A stretch of DNA of 64,000 bases, taken from contig NZ_ML123044.1 of assembly GCF_003846175.1 (NCBI RefSeq), positions 788,894 to 852,893 of the forward strand, given 5' to 3'. The DNA is from Streptomyces sp. ADI95-17. Lineage in GTDB: Bacteria > Actinomycetota > Actinomycetes > Streptomycetales > Streptomycetaceae. The translations under genes were made by a program, and so were the position numbers. Below, piece after piece: positions 24,252-34,060 of the stretch. Positions within the stretch are counted from its first letter, which is position 1. Each line of letters opens with the position of its first letter. The notes beneath the pieces are model-generated. The model was not told the origin of the DNA, made no database searches, and worked only from the letters and a program-made list of their open reading frames with translations.

Positions 24252-25895
24252 TTACTTCTTGGCCTTGACCTGGACGTCGGTGAAGATCGGGTCGCCGTCC
24301 TGGCCGTACACGATCTTGCCGAACACGTTGGTGGACTGGCCCGAGTTGTTCTTGTAGAACCACAGCGGGATGGCCGGCATGTCGTTCTTCAGGAGCTGCT
24401 CGGCGTCCTGGTACATCTTGACGGTCTCGTCGAGCGTCTTCGCCTTGTCGGCCTTCGCGGCGAGGGCGTCGAACTCCTTGTTGGAGTAGCCCGAGGTGTT
24501 GCCCGCGGCGGTGGTGCCGTACAGGTCGCGCATGAAGTTCGAGTTGACCGGGTAGTCGAGCACCCAGCCACCGCGGTACATGGACTTGACCTGCTTGTTG
24601 TCACGGGCGTTCAGGTCGGCCTGGAAGTCCGGCTTGGAGTCGCCCACGCACTCGACGCCGGTCGCCTTGCGGATGCTGTTGCAGACCGCGTCGACCCACG
24701 GCTTGTGGGACTGGTCGGCGTTGAACTGGATCGAGATCTTGTTGCCCGGGACGCCACCGCCGTCCTTGATGAGCTTCTTCGCCTCGGCCGGGTTGTACTT
24801 CACGATGTCGCCGAGCGCGCCGGGCTTGTAGCCGAGCACACCGCGGGCGACGAACGAGTCGGCCGGGGTACGGGTGCCGTGCAGCACGGTCTTGGTGATC
24901 GTGTCACGGTCGATCGCCATGGACAGACCCTGGATGACCTTGGGGTTGATGTCCTTGAACTGGTCCGTGTAGAACGCCGGGACGATCGACTGCACCGCGG
25001 AGTACTCGGCGTCGATGGCACGGTCGCCGAGGTCCTGCTTGTAGCTGGTGAGCGACGTCGTCGGGATCTGCTCGATCCAGTCGAGGTTGTTCGACCGCAG
25101 GTCCGAGTACGCGGCGTCGGCGGTGGTGTAGTTCTTGAAGTCGATGCCACCGTTCTTGGCCTTGTTCGGGCCCTGGTAACCGTCGAACTTCCGGACCTTG
25201 ATCAGCTTCTTGTGGTCCCACGAGACGAACTTGTAGGGACCGTTGCCGATCGGCTTCTGGCCGGCGGCGGCCGGGTCCTTGAAGAAGGACTCGGGCAGCG
25301 GCGCCCAGACGTCGTAACCCAGCTTGTACGCGAAGTACGAGACCGGGCCGGTCAGGCTGATCGTGAAGGTGTTGTCGTCGACGATCTTCAGGCCGGACAT
25401 CTTGTCCGCCTTCGGCTTGCCCTTGGCCGGGTGGACATCCTCGTAGCCCTTGATGTCCTGGAACCAGCTGGAGTTGGTCTGGTTGTTCTTGACGTTGGCC
25501 GACCAGTTCCAGGAGTCCACGAAGGACTTGGAGGTGACCGTGGTGCCGTCGTGGAACTTCCAGCCCGGCTTGAGCTTGACCGTCCACACGGACGAGTCGG
25601 CGTTGGGCGTCACGGACTCGGCGTTGACATACGTGAGCTTGCCGGTGCCGGGCTCGTAGTCGACCAGGCCGGAGAAGATGGTGCGCAGGACACGGCTGCC
25701 CTGGCTCTCCTTGGCGTTCGCCGGCTGCAGCGGGTTCTGCGGCTCTCCGAGCTGGGCGGTCAGGATCCCGTTCGGGTCCGCCTTCCCGGAGTTCATGCCG
25801 CTGTCGCTGTCCTTGTCGTTCCCACCACAGGCAGTCGCGGCCAGGGCGATGATGGCCGCTCCCGCGACCCACTTGGCGCTCTTGGCACCACGCAT
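24252..25895 (-). CDS. Peptide-binding lipoprotein of second ABC importer (SBP family 5)
   Basis: A 547-aa lipoprotein. The ATG at 25895 (MRGAKSAKWVAGAAIIALAA) is preferred over the one at 25910 because GAGGAGG lies six bases before it and the N-terminus then aligns with the paralogue at 5897. The lipobox is LAATAC followed by an Asp/Ser/Gly linker. Family-5 features include NPLQPANAKESQGSRVLRTI and GPYKFVSWDHKKLIKVRKFD. It heads the second A-B-C-D-F operon, and its mature part is clearly different from the first copy. Confidence 0.93.
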   Translation of the reverse strand: MRGAKSAKWVAGAAIIALAATACGGNDKDSDSGMNSGKADPNGILTAQLGEPQNPLQPANAKESQGSRVLRTIFSGLVDYEPGTGKLTYVNAESVTPNADSSVWTVKLKPGWKFHDGTTVTSKSFVDSWNWSANVKNNQTNSSWFQDIKGYEDVHPAKGKPKADKMSGLKIVDDNTFTISLTGPVSYFAYKLGYDVWAPLPESFFKDPAAAGQKPIGNGPYKFVSWDHKKLIKVRKFDGYQGPNKAKNGGIDFKNYTTADAAYSDLRSNNLDWIEQIPTTSLTSYKQDLGDRAIDAEYSAVQSIVPAFYTDQFKDINPKVIQGLSMAIDRDTITKTVLHGTRTPADSFVARGVLGYKPGALGDIVKYNPAEAKKLIKDGGGVPGNKISIQFNADQSHKPWVDAVCNSIRKATGVECVGDSKPDFQADLNARDNKQVKSMYRGGWVLDYPVNSNFMRDLYGTTAAGNTSGYSNKEFDALAAKADKAKTLDETVKMYQDAEQLLKNDMPAIPLWFYKNNSGQSTNVFGKIVYGQDGDPIFTDVQVKAKK

Positions 25896-26335
25896 GGGTT
25901 TCCTCCTCATGAGTCCACTTTTGACTACAAGAAGGGCACTGGAGTCGATACACCGACACCCCTGACGGTGATCGTTTCAGTGCCCCTAGTGTGCTCGTGA
26001 GTCGGCACTCCCCACAGTGCGTGACCCATTGACCCGAGCTCAATGGAGCCAACTATTAAGTACGACCGGGCTGTAAACCACACTTAAGGGGTCTCGTTTT
26101 GACAACATCAAGGAATCGCGATTGCCCAAAATCCGGACAAAGTGATCCCAGACAGACACCCTCGAAACGGACCGTTAACGCAGCTTTCGGAGAGCGACGA
26201 TCGATATGCGGACGGATGGCCGGAGAAAACCACTGGACAACGGCGTGATGAGCCTGCCGGACGGCGCTCTTCCGCGTCCATCCGGTTGCTGATGCACACC
26301 GATGCGCTCCGACGAACCCTCGGCCCGGCGCACGG
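25896..26335. other. Intergenic region upstream of second peptide importer
   Basis: About 440 bp without a credible gene. It should contain the promoter of the binding-protein gene at 25895. The part around 25920-26120 is AT-richer than the flanks, as expected for a promoter region. No repeat or RNA motif was recognised. Confidence 0.45.
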
Positions 26336-26377
26336 CGGGGCCCGGCCCCCCGTCAACTGACGGAAGGCCGGGCCCCG
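26336..26377 (-). terminator. Terminator downstream of typA
   Basis: A 12-bp stem (CGGGGCCCGGCC at 26336-26347 with its complement at 26366-26377) encloses a smaller inner palindrome around GTCAACTGAC. It lies 36 bp past the typA stop on the minus strand. Confidence 0.75.
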
Positions 26378-26412
26378 TTGATACGCGTGGGCGCCGAACG
26401 CCCGGTGTCAGG

Positions 26413-28284
<1,872 letters not shown>

Positions 28285-28783
28285 GGGTGGCTTGCGCTTC
28301 TCTCGGATCGTGGGATCAGGCGTCTAAGTCGGTCTCAAGTCCTCGTACGCCCGCCGGGCGGACGCGCCACGGCTCGTCCAATGGTACGGGGCTGGCGCCG
28401 CCGCGGCTTCCCGGGCGAGTCCTACCGGCCTCGGGACGGGCCTCCGGGCGGTCCGCCGGGCCCGCTCGGACGACAGACGCGCAGCGTGCGGACGAGTGCC
28501 GCACGGGAGGTGAAAGCCCGTGTCCGCCTCCTGTTTCCGCCTCCGCGACCGGTTCTTCCGGAGAATTTCACCGGGCGTCACGTCCGCGGCCCCGCGGACG
28601 GAGAAGACGGACGGAGAAGACAGAGGCGGAGACGGGGACGGGGAGGCGGACACGGGACTTGCACGGCTTCGGAGGTGGGGCTCCGAAGCGGAATCTCCGA
28701 GAGGCCGGAGCAGGGGCTCCGGGGTGGGGGGTCTCAGAGGTGGGGGGATCGAGCGGCCACCCGCGTCAACGGGTAGCGACGAC
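28285..28783. other. Intergenic region upstream of typA
   Basis: About 500 bp of GC-rich, purine-biased sequence without a credible gene; short frames here lack start context and family features. It contains GGAGAAGAC-like short repeats around 28600-28640 and should hold the typA promoter. Confidence 0.4.
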
Positions 28784-28812
28784 CTTGCCCGCCGGGCAAG
28801 CCGGCGGGCAAG
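28784..28812 (-). terminator. Terminator downstream of orphan binding protein
   Basis: A 12-bp perfect stem (CTTGCCCGCCGG at 28784-28795 with its complement at 28801-28812) and a 5-nt loop, about 45 bp past the minus-strand stop at 28855. Confidence 0.75.
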
Positions 28813-28854
28813 GGATTTGAGCCAGTTCTGAGCTTCCGGCCCTCTTCTGACCTG

Positions 28855-31239
28855 CTACTTCTTCTTGTTCGCCGGGGCTCCGGCGGCCTGCGGCTTCTTG
28901 AAACCGATGTCCTGGTAGTGGGGTGTCGCGAAGCCGAAGGCGCCGACGTTCGCCAGTTTCCTGTTCGCCGCCACCAGCTGCGGGCGCTGGTAGAGCGGAA
29001 TGGATCCGGCGGCGGCCCAGATCCGGGCGTCGGCCTGCTTCATCAGATCCCGGGCGGCGTCCTCGTCCAGCTCCGAGACGGCCTGGTCGAAGAGCTGGTC
29101 GATGTGGTCGGTGCCGACCCTGGTGTAGTTCTGCTCGACCAGCAGCGAGCCGTCGGTGGCGGGCACCGGCTTGGCGAAGATCGGACGGTCGTCGGTGGCC
29201 GGGTAGGCGGTGGCGGGCCAGGAGTACAGGGCCAGGTCGTAGTCGCCGGAGGCGATGTGGTCCTGGAAGTAGCTCTCGTCGGAGACCTTGGTGATCTCCG
29301 TACGGATGCCGACCGATTCGAGCATCGCCGAGATCTTGTCCCCGACGCTGCGCAGCGGCTCCGAACCGGGACCGGACGGCAGGACGAAGCGCAGGGTCAG
29401 CGGCTTGCCGTCCTTGCCGAGCGGACCGCGGCGCCCGTCGGCCGCCGGTGCGGGGGCCGCGGTGCCGGCGGGGGCGTACGCGCCGGCGGCGCCTCCCGGC
29501 CGCTTGTCCTGGGCGGTGACCCTTGAGGGGACGTCCTCCGAGATGCCGGACTCGGAGAGGTAGCCGGCCTGGCGCAGCAGTGCGGAGCTGTGGAACGCAG
29601 CGGCGGGGGCGGGGGCCAGTACGTGGGTGGCGCCGCCCGCCGGGTCGCCGCCGCCGGGCTTGTCGTCGTCGCCGACGATGTACAGGCCGTCGTCGAGGGC
29701 GGGCTCGCGCCGGTCCGCGCCGTCGCCGGTCTTGCCGTCGGTGCTGCCCGCCTTCCCGGCGGCCGTGCCCGTCCCCTTCTTTTCCGCGTCCTTCTTCGCA
29801 GCCTTGCCGGCCTCCTTCTCCGCGTCCTTCTTACCGGCCTCGCTGCCCGCCTTGGTGCCGTCCGACTTCTTGACCGCACCCTCCGGCGTCCAGCCCGCGT
29901 CGGCCAGCAGCGCCTGCGCCACCTCGGTGTCCTGGCCGCCGAGCGCGTCGCTGCTGTCCTTGTACGCGGGCTGCCCGGCCAGCGCCAGATGGCTGCCGAG
30001 CGGCCGCGCGGGCAGGCCGAGCGGCCTCAGCACGGTGTCCACGAGTTCCTGGCGGTCCAGGGCGCGGGCGACCGCCCGGCGTACCCGGTCGTCGGCGAGC
30101 GGACCGGACTCGCCGTTCAGCGCGAGCTGGGTGTAGGCGGGATCCAGCGACTTGCGCACCACATAGGCGCGCAGCCCGGCCTGCTCGGCGGCGTACGCGT
30201 CGGCGGCGGCCCGGGTCTTCTTCCTGGCGGCCCGCGCGGCGGCCGCGGCCTTGGCGTTCGAGCCGTGCGCCACCGCCCAGGCGCGCAGGGCAGCGGCCGG
30301 GCCCTCCCCCGCGCCGGGTCCCTGGGCGAGCGGCTGCCCGTCGGCTCCCTTGCCGCCGGCCGCCTGCGCGATCCGGTGGGCCGCGGCGGCGTCCACGTCG
30401 GCCACGTCGACCCGGCCCGCCGCCAGGGCCTCGGTCCGGTCCCCGGTGGCGACGGCCCGGAAGACCAGTGAGTCGAGCTTGGCCGGGCTCCCCCACCAGC
30501 GCGGGTTGCGGACCAGCGTGACCTCGCCCGTCGCCTTGTCCACACCGCGCAGCCGGAACGGTCCCGAGGTGGCCTTCAGGGTGGTCCGGGCCCCGTCGTT
30601 GAAGGCGTCCGGGGAGCCGGTCACGTCCTTCGGGTAGAGCGGGGAGAACAGCGAGCGCCAGTCCGCGTACGGCTTGGCGAAAGTGACCCGTACCTCAAGG
30701 TCGTCGGCGCCGCGCTCGATCTTCTCGATGCGCTCGTAGCCGGCGTTGCGGGCGGTCCAGAACGCCGAGTCCTTGCCGCTCAGCGCCCGCCACTGGGCGA
30801 CGAAGTCGGGCGCCCCGATCTCCCGGCCGTCGCTCCACACCGCCTGCTGGTTGAGCCGGTAGAGCACCACCTGCCGGGGCTCGCTCTCGACCACCTTCGC
30901 GGACTCCAGATAGTCCGGGTTGAGCTGCGGCCGGCCCTTGGCGTCCAGCGGGAAGAGCGTCGGCAGCAGGGCGCCGGTGATCCGGGTGGTGGTGGCGTCG
31001 GCATCCGCCTGGAAGGCGTTGAGGGTGGTGGGCAGGGCATCGACGGCCCAGTTGACCGTGCCGCCCTCGGCGACCATGCTCCGGCCGGCGACCGCTACGT
31101 CCTGGGGGGCCGTCGCACCGGTCGCGCCGTCGTCGGAGCTGCAGCCGGCCAGCACGGGGAGCGTCAGCACACCCGTCGTGAGGAGCGCGAGGGAGCGGCG
31201 CTTGCGGGCCGTCCCGCGCGGGACGGCGACGTGGGACAT
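28855..31239 (-). CDS. Orphan ABC-transporter substrate-binding lipoprotein (SBP family 5) with low-complexity insert
   Basis: A 794-aa lipoprotein. The ATG at 31239 (MSHVAVPRGTARKRRSLALL) is preferred because GGAGG lies eight bases upstream. The lipobox is LPVLAGC with Cys33. Family-5 segments are seen early (VNWAVDALPTTLNAFQADAD; QAVWSDGREIGAPDFVAQWR) and again at the end (YDLALYSWPATAYPATDDRP). Between the two halves lie about 150 residues of Lys/Ala/Asp/Gly-rich sequence (KKDAEKEAGKAAKKDAEKKG) that the family does not normally have, plus an Ala-rich piece (KAAAAARAARKKTRAAADAY). No permease or ATPase is adjacent, so it either feeds one of the nearby importers or has a separate role. Confidence 0.85.
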   Translation of the reverse strand: MSHVAVPRGTARKRRSLALLTTGVLTLPVLAGCSSDDGATGATAPQDVAVAGRSMVAEGGTVNWAVDALPTTLNAFQADADATTTRITGALLPTLFPLDAKGRPQLNPDYLESAKVVESEPRQVVLYRLNQQAVWSDGREIGAPDFVAQWRALSGKDSAFWTARNAGYERIEKIERGADDLEVRVTFAKPYADWRSLFSPLYPKDVTGSPDAFNDGARTTLKATSGPFRLRGVDKATGEVTLVRNPRWWGSPAKLDSLVFRAVATGDRTEALAAGRVDVADVDAAAAHRIAQAAGGKGADGQPLAQGPGAGEGPAAALRAWAVAHGSNAKAAAAARAARKKTRAAADAYAAEQAGLRAYVVRKSLDPAYTQLALNGESGPLADDRVRRAVARALDRQELVDTVLRPLGLPARPLGSHLALAGQPAYKDSSDALGGQDTEVAQALLADAGWTPEGAVKKSDGTKAGSEAGKKDAEKEAGKAAKKDAEKKGTGTAAGKAGSTDGKTGDGADRREPALDDGLYIVGDDDKPGGGDPAGGATHVLAPAPAAAFHSSALLRQAGYLSESGISEDVPSRVTAQDKRPGGAAGAYAPAGTAAPAPAADGRRGPLGKDGKPLTLRFVLPSGPGSEPLRSVGDKISAMLESVGIRTEITKVSDESYFQDHIASGDYDLALYSWPATAYPATDDRPIFAKPVPATDGSLLVEQNYTRVGTDHIDQLFDQAVSELDEDAARDLMKQADARIWAAAGSIPLYQRPQLVAANRKLANVGAFGFATPHYQDIGFKKPQAAGAPANKKK

Positions 31240-31462
31240 GGCTGATACCTCCGGGGCCGGCCCGACCCACCCGTCCACGGGTGTGCCAGATTGTGCGTTT
31301 CTGGTGGCATATGCAGTTGATCACACGATTCCTTCCGTCCACTGAAGGCGCCCCCGCGCGGGCGGGGGCGCAGACACGGCGCGACGGCACCGAACCTCAC
31401 CCGTGCGGCGGAGCACCCCGGTCTGCCGCGCCGCACGGGAGCCGGACGGGCCGGCCTCGGGA

Positions 31463-31495
31463 AACGTTCACCGGGAAGCGCTCCCGGTGAACGTT
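31463..31495 (-). terminator. Hairpin downstream of isochorismatase-like gene
   Basis: A 14-bp perfect stem (AACGTTCACCGGGA at 31463-31476 with its complement at 31482-31495) and 5-nt loop AGCGC, roughly 100 bp past the minus-strand stop at 31593. Confidence 0.65.
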
Positions 31496-31544
31496 CCTCG
31501 GGAATCGCCCCGGGAATCGAGGGATCAGTCGGCCACGGTGATCA

Positions 31545-31603
31545 GCCGAGCGTGGTGACCAGCCGAGCGTGGTGACCAGCCGAGCGTGGCGATCAGCCGA
31601 GCA
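31545..31603. repeat. 17-bp tandem repeat through a gene's stop codon
   Basis: Three 17-bp units of GCCGAGCGTGGTGACCA type at 31545, 31562 and 31579 (the third has two substitutions), with a partial fourth. The third unit contains the stop codon (31593-31595) of the minus-strand hydrolase gene and the partial fourth encodes its last residues, so the array looks like expansion of the gene's 3' end. Confidence 0.85.
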
Positions 31604-32144
31604 GCGCGACGATCGCCTCCGTCGTGTCCGTCTCGCCCAGGCGCGGGAAGATCTTCTCGACGCTGTTGCGGTGCGCGTCGGCGTCCATGTCGGTGACCGC
31701 GTCCGTGGCGATCGTGACGTTGTAGCCGTGCTCGTACGCCGAGCGTGCGGTGGACTCGACGCCGATGCTGGTCGCGATACCGGCCAGGACGACTTGGGTG
31801 ATGCCGCCGCGGCGCAGCCGGAGGTCCAGGTCGGTGCCGTGGAAGGCGCCCCAGGTGCGCTTGGTGACCACGATGTCGCCGTCGCGCGGGCCGAGCTCGG
31901 GCACGATGTCCGCCCAGTCGGCGGGCGGCCGTCCGTCTCCCATCGGGTTCTCGTTGCGGCCGGGGGCGCCGTCGACGACATGGACCAGGACGACCGGGAG
32001 GCCCTTGGCGCGGAAGGCTTCGGCGAGGGCGACGGAGTTGGCGACGATGCCGGCGACGGGGTGGGCGGTCTCCCGGCCGACGATGCCCTTCTGGAGGTCG
32101 ATGACGACCAGGGCGGTCCTCGGGTCCAGGGTGGTGGCGGTCAT
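31593..32144 (-). CDS. Isochorismatase-fold hydrolase lacking the usual cysteine
   Basis: A 183-aa protein from the ATG at 32144, with AGGAG eight bases upstream. The fold is shown by ALVVIDLQKGIVG (Asp16), VVTKRTWGAF (Lys95) and VLAGIATSIGVESTARSAYE. In cysteine hydrolases of this family the last motif has Cys; here Gly128 takes its place, as in true isochorismatases of the EntB/PhzD kind. The product could be a vinyl-ether hydrolase or an unrelated member. It lies 173 bp downstream of a MarR gene on the same strand and may be under its control. A longer frame in register upstream has no family similarity. Confidence 0.85.
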   Translation of the reverse strand: MTATTLDPRTALVVIDLQKGIVGRETAHPVAGIVANSVALAEAFRAKGLPVVLVHVVDGAPGRNENPMGDGRPPADWADIVPELGPRDGDIVVTKRTWGAFHGTDLDLRLRRGGITQVVLAGIATSIGVESTARSAYEHGYNVTIATDAVTDMDADAHRNSVEKIFPRLGETDTTEAIVALLG

Positions 32145-32317
32145 GGTGATGCTCCTGTGCGGTGGGTGAAGGGTGGGAATTCGGGTACGGGGCGGCGCTG
32201 CGGGCAACGGGCGCGGGCAGCTGCCCGGCGGGGACTCACGTACGGGGCCGTCGCGGCCGTCTGCCCGGTACGCCTGGGCCGGGGCCCGGCCCAGGCCCCG
32301 TGCCGGGGCCTGGGACA

Positions 32318-32797
32318 TCACTCCCCGGTCAGCCGGTCGATCAGCTCGACGGCCTCGGCGACGGTGCGCCGCTCGGCCCCGTCGAGCCCGGCCGCGATGG
32401 CCTCGGCCAGCCAGTCGTGCTTCGCCGCCCGGACCTCGGCGAGCGATGCGGCCCCGGCCGCCGTCAGCGACATCACCGCCTTGCGGCCGTCGGCCGGATC
32501 CGGCGCGCGCTCGACGAGCCCCTGGCTCTCCAGCGCGCCGAGCGTCAGCCGCATGGACTGCGGGCGCACGTACTCCGCGCGGGCCAGCGCGGCCGTGGTG
32601 GCCGGTCCCTCCCGGTCCAGCCGGGCCAGCACCGAGCGCTGCGTCGGCGTGAGCAGGCCGCCCGACGACGTACTGCGCAGCCGACGCAGCAGCCGGCCGA
32701 CCACGGCCGCGAGCCGGGTCGCCAGCTCCTCGGCACTCGGCTCGGCGGACGACGCGGCGCGACGGCCCGAGGGGGTGGTTCCAGTGGGTTCCGGCAT
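32318..32797 (-). CDS. MarR-family transcriptional regulator
   Basis: A 159-aa regulator from the ATG at 32797 (MPEPTGTTPSGRRAASSAEP) with GGGGG just upstream. The winged helix is clear: GGLLTPTQRSVLARLDREGP, ALARAEYVRPQSMRLTLGAL, then the wing ESQGLVERAPDPADGRKAVM. Dimerisation helices flank it. An inverted repeat lies 14 bp upstream and is a likely autoregulatory site. It probably controls itself and the hydrolase downstream. Confidence 0.88.
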   Translation of the reverse strand: MPEPTGTTPSGRRAASSAEPSAEELATRLAAVVGRLLRRLRSTSSGGLLTPTQRSVLARLDREGPATTAALARAEYVRPQSMRLTLGALESQGLVERAPDPADGRKAVMSLTAAGAASLAEVRAAKHDWLAEAIAAGLDGAERRTVAEAVELIDRLTGE

Positions 32798-32810
32798 GCC
32801 CCCAACGTAA

Positions 32811-32835
32811 AAGGTGCACAGGGCACCTTGCAAGG
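32811..32835. promoter_or_regulatory. Inverted repeat upstream of marR, likely operator
   Basis: AAGGTGC (32811-32817), a 5-bp spacer and GCACCTT (32823-32829) form an inverted repeat that overlaps a second palindrome CCTTGCAAGG (32826-32835). Size and position fit a MarR dimer site. Confidence 0.5.
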
Positions 32836-32968
32836 TTGCCTGTCTTCATTTTGGGTGGTCTTGCCCGTCACGCGGCCCGCGATCTAGGGTGAATGCGCTT
32901 TCAGAAGAGGGTCGGTACATGCAACAGCAGGTGCTTCGGTACAGAACAAGAAGCGGACGGTCGGTCGA

Positions 32969-34024
32969 GTGAGCGCCCCAACGGTGTACGACGTCGCCGA
33001 GCGGTCGGGCGTCTCCATTGCCACGGTCTCGCGGGTCTACCGCACCCCCGATTCGGTACGCGCCCAGACCCGTGAGCGGGTCCTCGAAGCCGCCCGCCAG
33101 CTCGGTTACGTACCCAGCGGGAACGCCCGCGGTCTGGCCAGCCGGACCACCGGTGTGCTCGGTCTCTGCTTCCCCGACTACGCCGACCCCGACGCCGAGG
33201 CCGACGCGGAGGCGGACAGCGACGCCGACGACGCGGTGATGCTCTACTCCGACCAGATCATCCGGGGCATGGAACGGGCGGCACGTCGGCACGGTTACGC
33301 GCTGCTGATCGCCGCCTCGCTGGAGGGCGGCCCGGAGAGCCTCGTCGCGAAGGTCGCGGGACGGGTCGACGGCTTCGCCGTGCTGGCGCAGACCGTGCCG
33401 ACCGAGGACCTCGAAGTGATATCGCGCCGGCTCCCGGTGGTGATGATCGCCGGCCCCCGCGAGATCGACCACCTCGACCACATCGTCGTCGCGAACGCCG
33501 ACGGCGAGCGCGAACTGGCCCGCCATCTGATCGAGGACCACGGGCTGCGCCGGCTCGCCTTCGTCGGCGGCGAGGTGGAGTCGCCGGACGCCGAGGCGCG
33601 GTTCCTCGGTTTCCGGCAGGCGTGCCGCGACGCCGGACTTCCGGTGCCGGACGCGCCCGACCTGCGGGCCGAGATGATGACGCAGGCCGAGGGCGCGCGG
33701 ACCGCGGAGGAGCTGCTCGACCGGGACGGCGAACGGCCGCAGGGGGTGCTCTTCGCCAACGACCAGATGGCGGTGGGCGCGCTGCGCGCGCTGGAGCGGC
33801 GCGGGGTGCGGGTGCCCGAGGACATCGCGGTGACCGGCTTCGACGGAATTCCGCTGAGCCGGATCGTCCGGCCGCCGCTGACGACCGTACGCCAGCCGAT
33901 CCGTCAACTCGGCGAGCAGGCAGTGGAGTTGCTGGTCCAGAGGCTGGGCAACAGCGGCAGCGAGCCGGTGTCACTGATGCTCCCGGTGTCCCTGATCCGC
34001 CGCGCCAGCTGCGGCTGCGGCTGA
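32969..34024 (+). CDS. LacI-family transcriptional regulator with acidic insert
   Basis: A 351-aa repressor from a GTG start (MSAPTVYDVAERSGVSIATV). The LacI helix-turn-helix occupies residues about 4-24 and the hinge helix includes GNARGLASRTTG. The periplasmic-binding-like sugar domain follows (IRGMERAARRHGYALLIAAS; LFANDQMAVGALRALERRGV; VTGFDGIPLSRIVRPPLTTV). Just after GLCFPDY is a run of about 16 Asp/Ala/Glu residues, DPDAEADAEADSDADD, not usual for the family. The sugar-transport operon 1.3 kb downstream is the likely target; ATGCGCTT-CAG sequences occur upstream of both. Confidence 0.9.
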   Translation: MSAPTVYDVAERSGVSIATVSRVYRTPDSVRAQTRERVLEAARQLGYVPSGNARGLASRTTGVLGLCFPDYADPDAEADAEADSDADDAVMLYSDQIIRGMERAARRHGYALLIAASLEGGPESLVAKVAGRVDGFAVLAQTVPTEDLEVISRRLPVVMIAGPREIDHLDHIVVANADGERELARHLIEDHGLRRLAFVGGEVESPDAEARFLGFRQACRDAGLPVPDAPDLRAEMMTQAEGARTAEELLDRDGERPQGVLFANDQMAVGALRALERRGVRVPEDIAVTGFDGIPLSRIVRPPLTTVRQPIRQLGEQAVELLVQRLGNSGSEPVSLMLPVSLIRRASCGCG

Positions 34025-34060
34025 CGGGAACCGGCCCGCTCGGGCCGGCCCCCGTACCGG

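Noticed and set aside
31470..31485. GGGAAGCGCTCCC resembling the CebR operator TGGGAGCGCTCCCA
   Set aside because: It has an extra base in the middle and is the loop and stem top of a 14-bp terminator hairpin, far from the sugar operon start.
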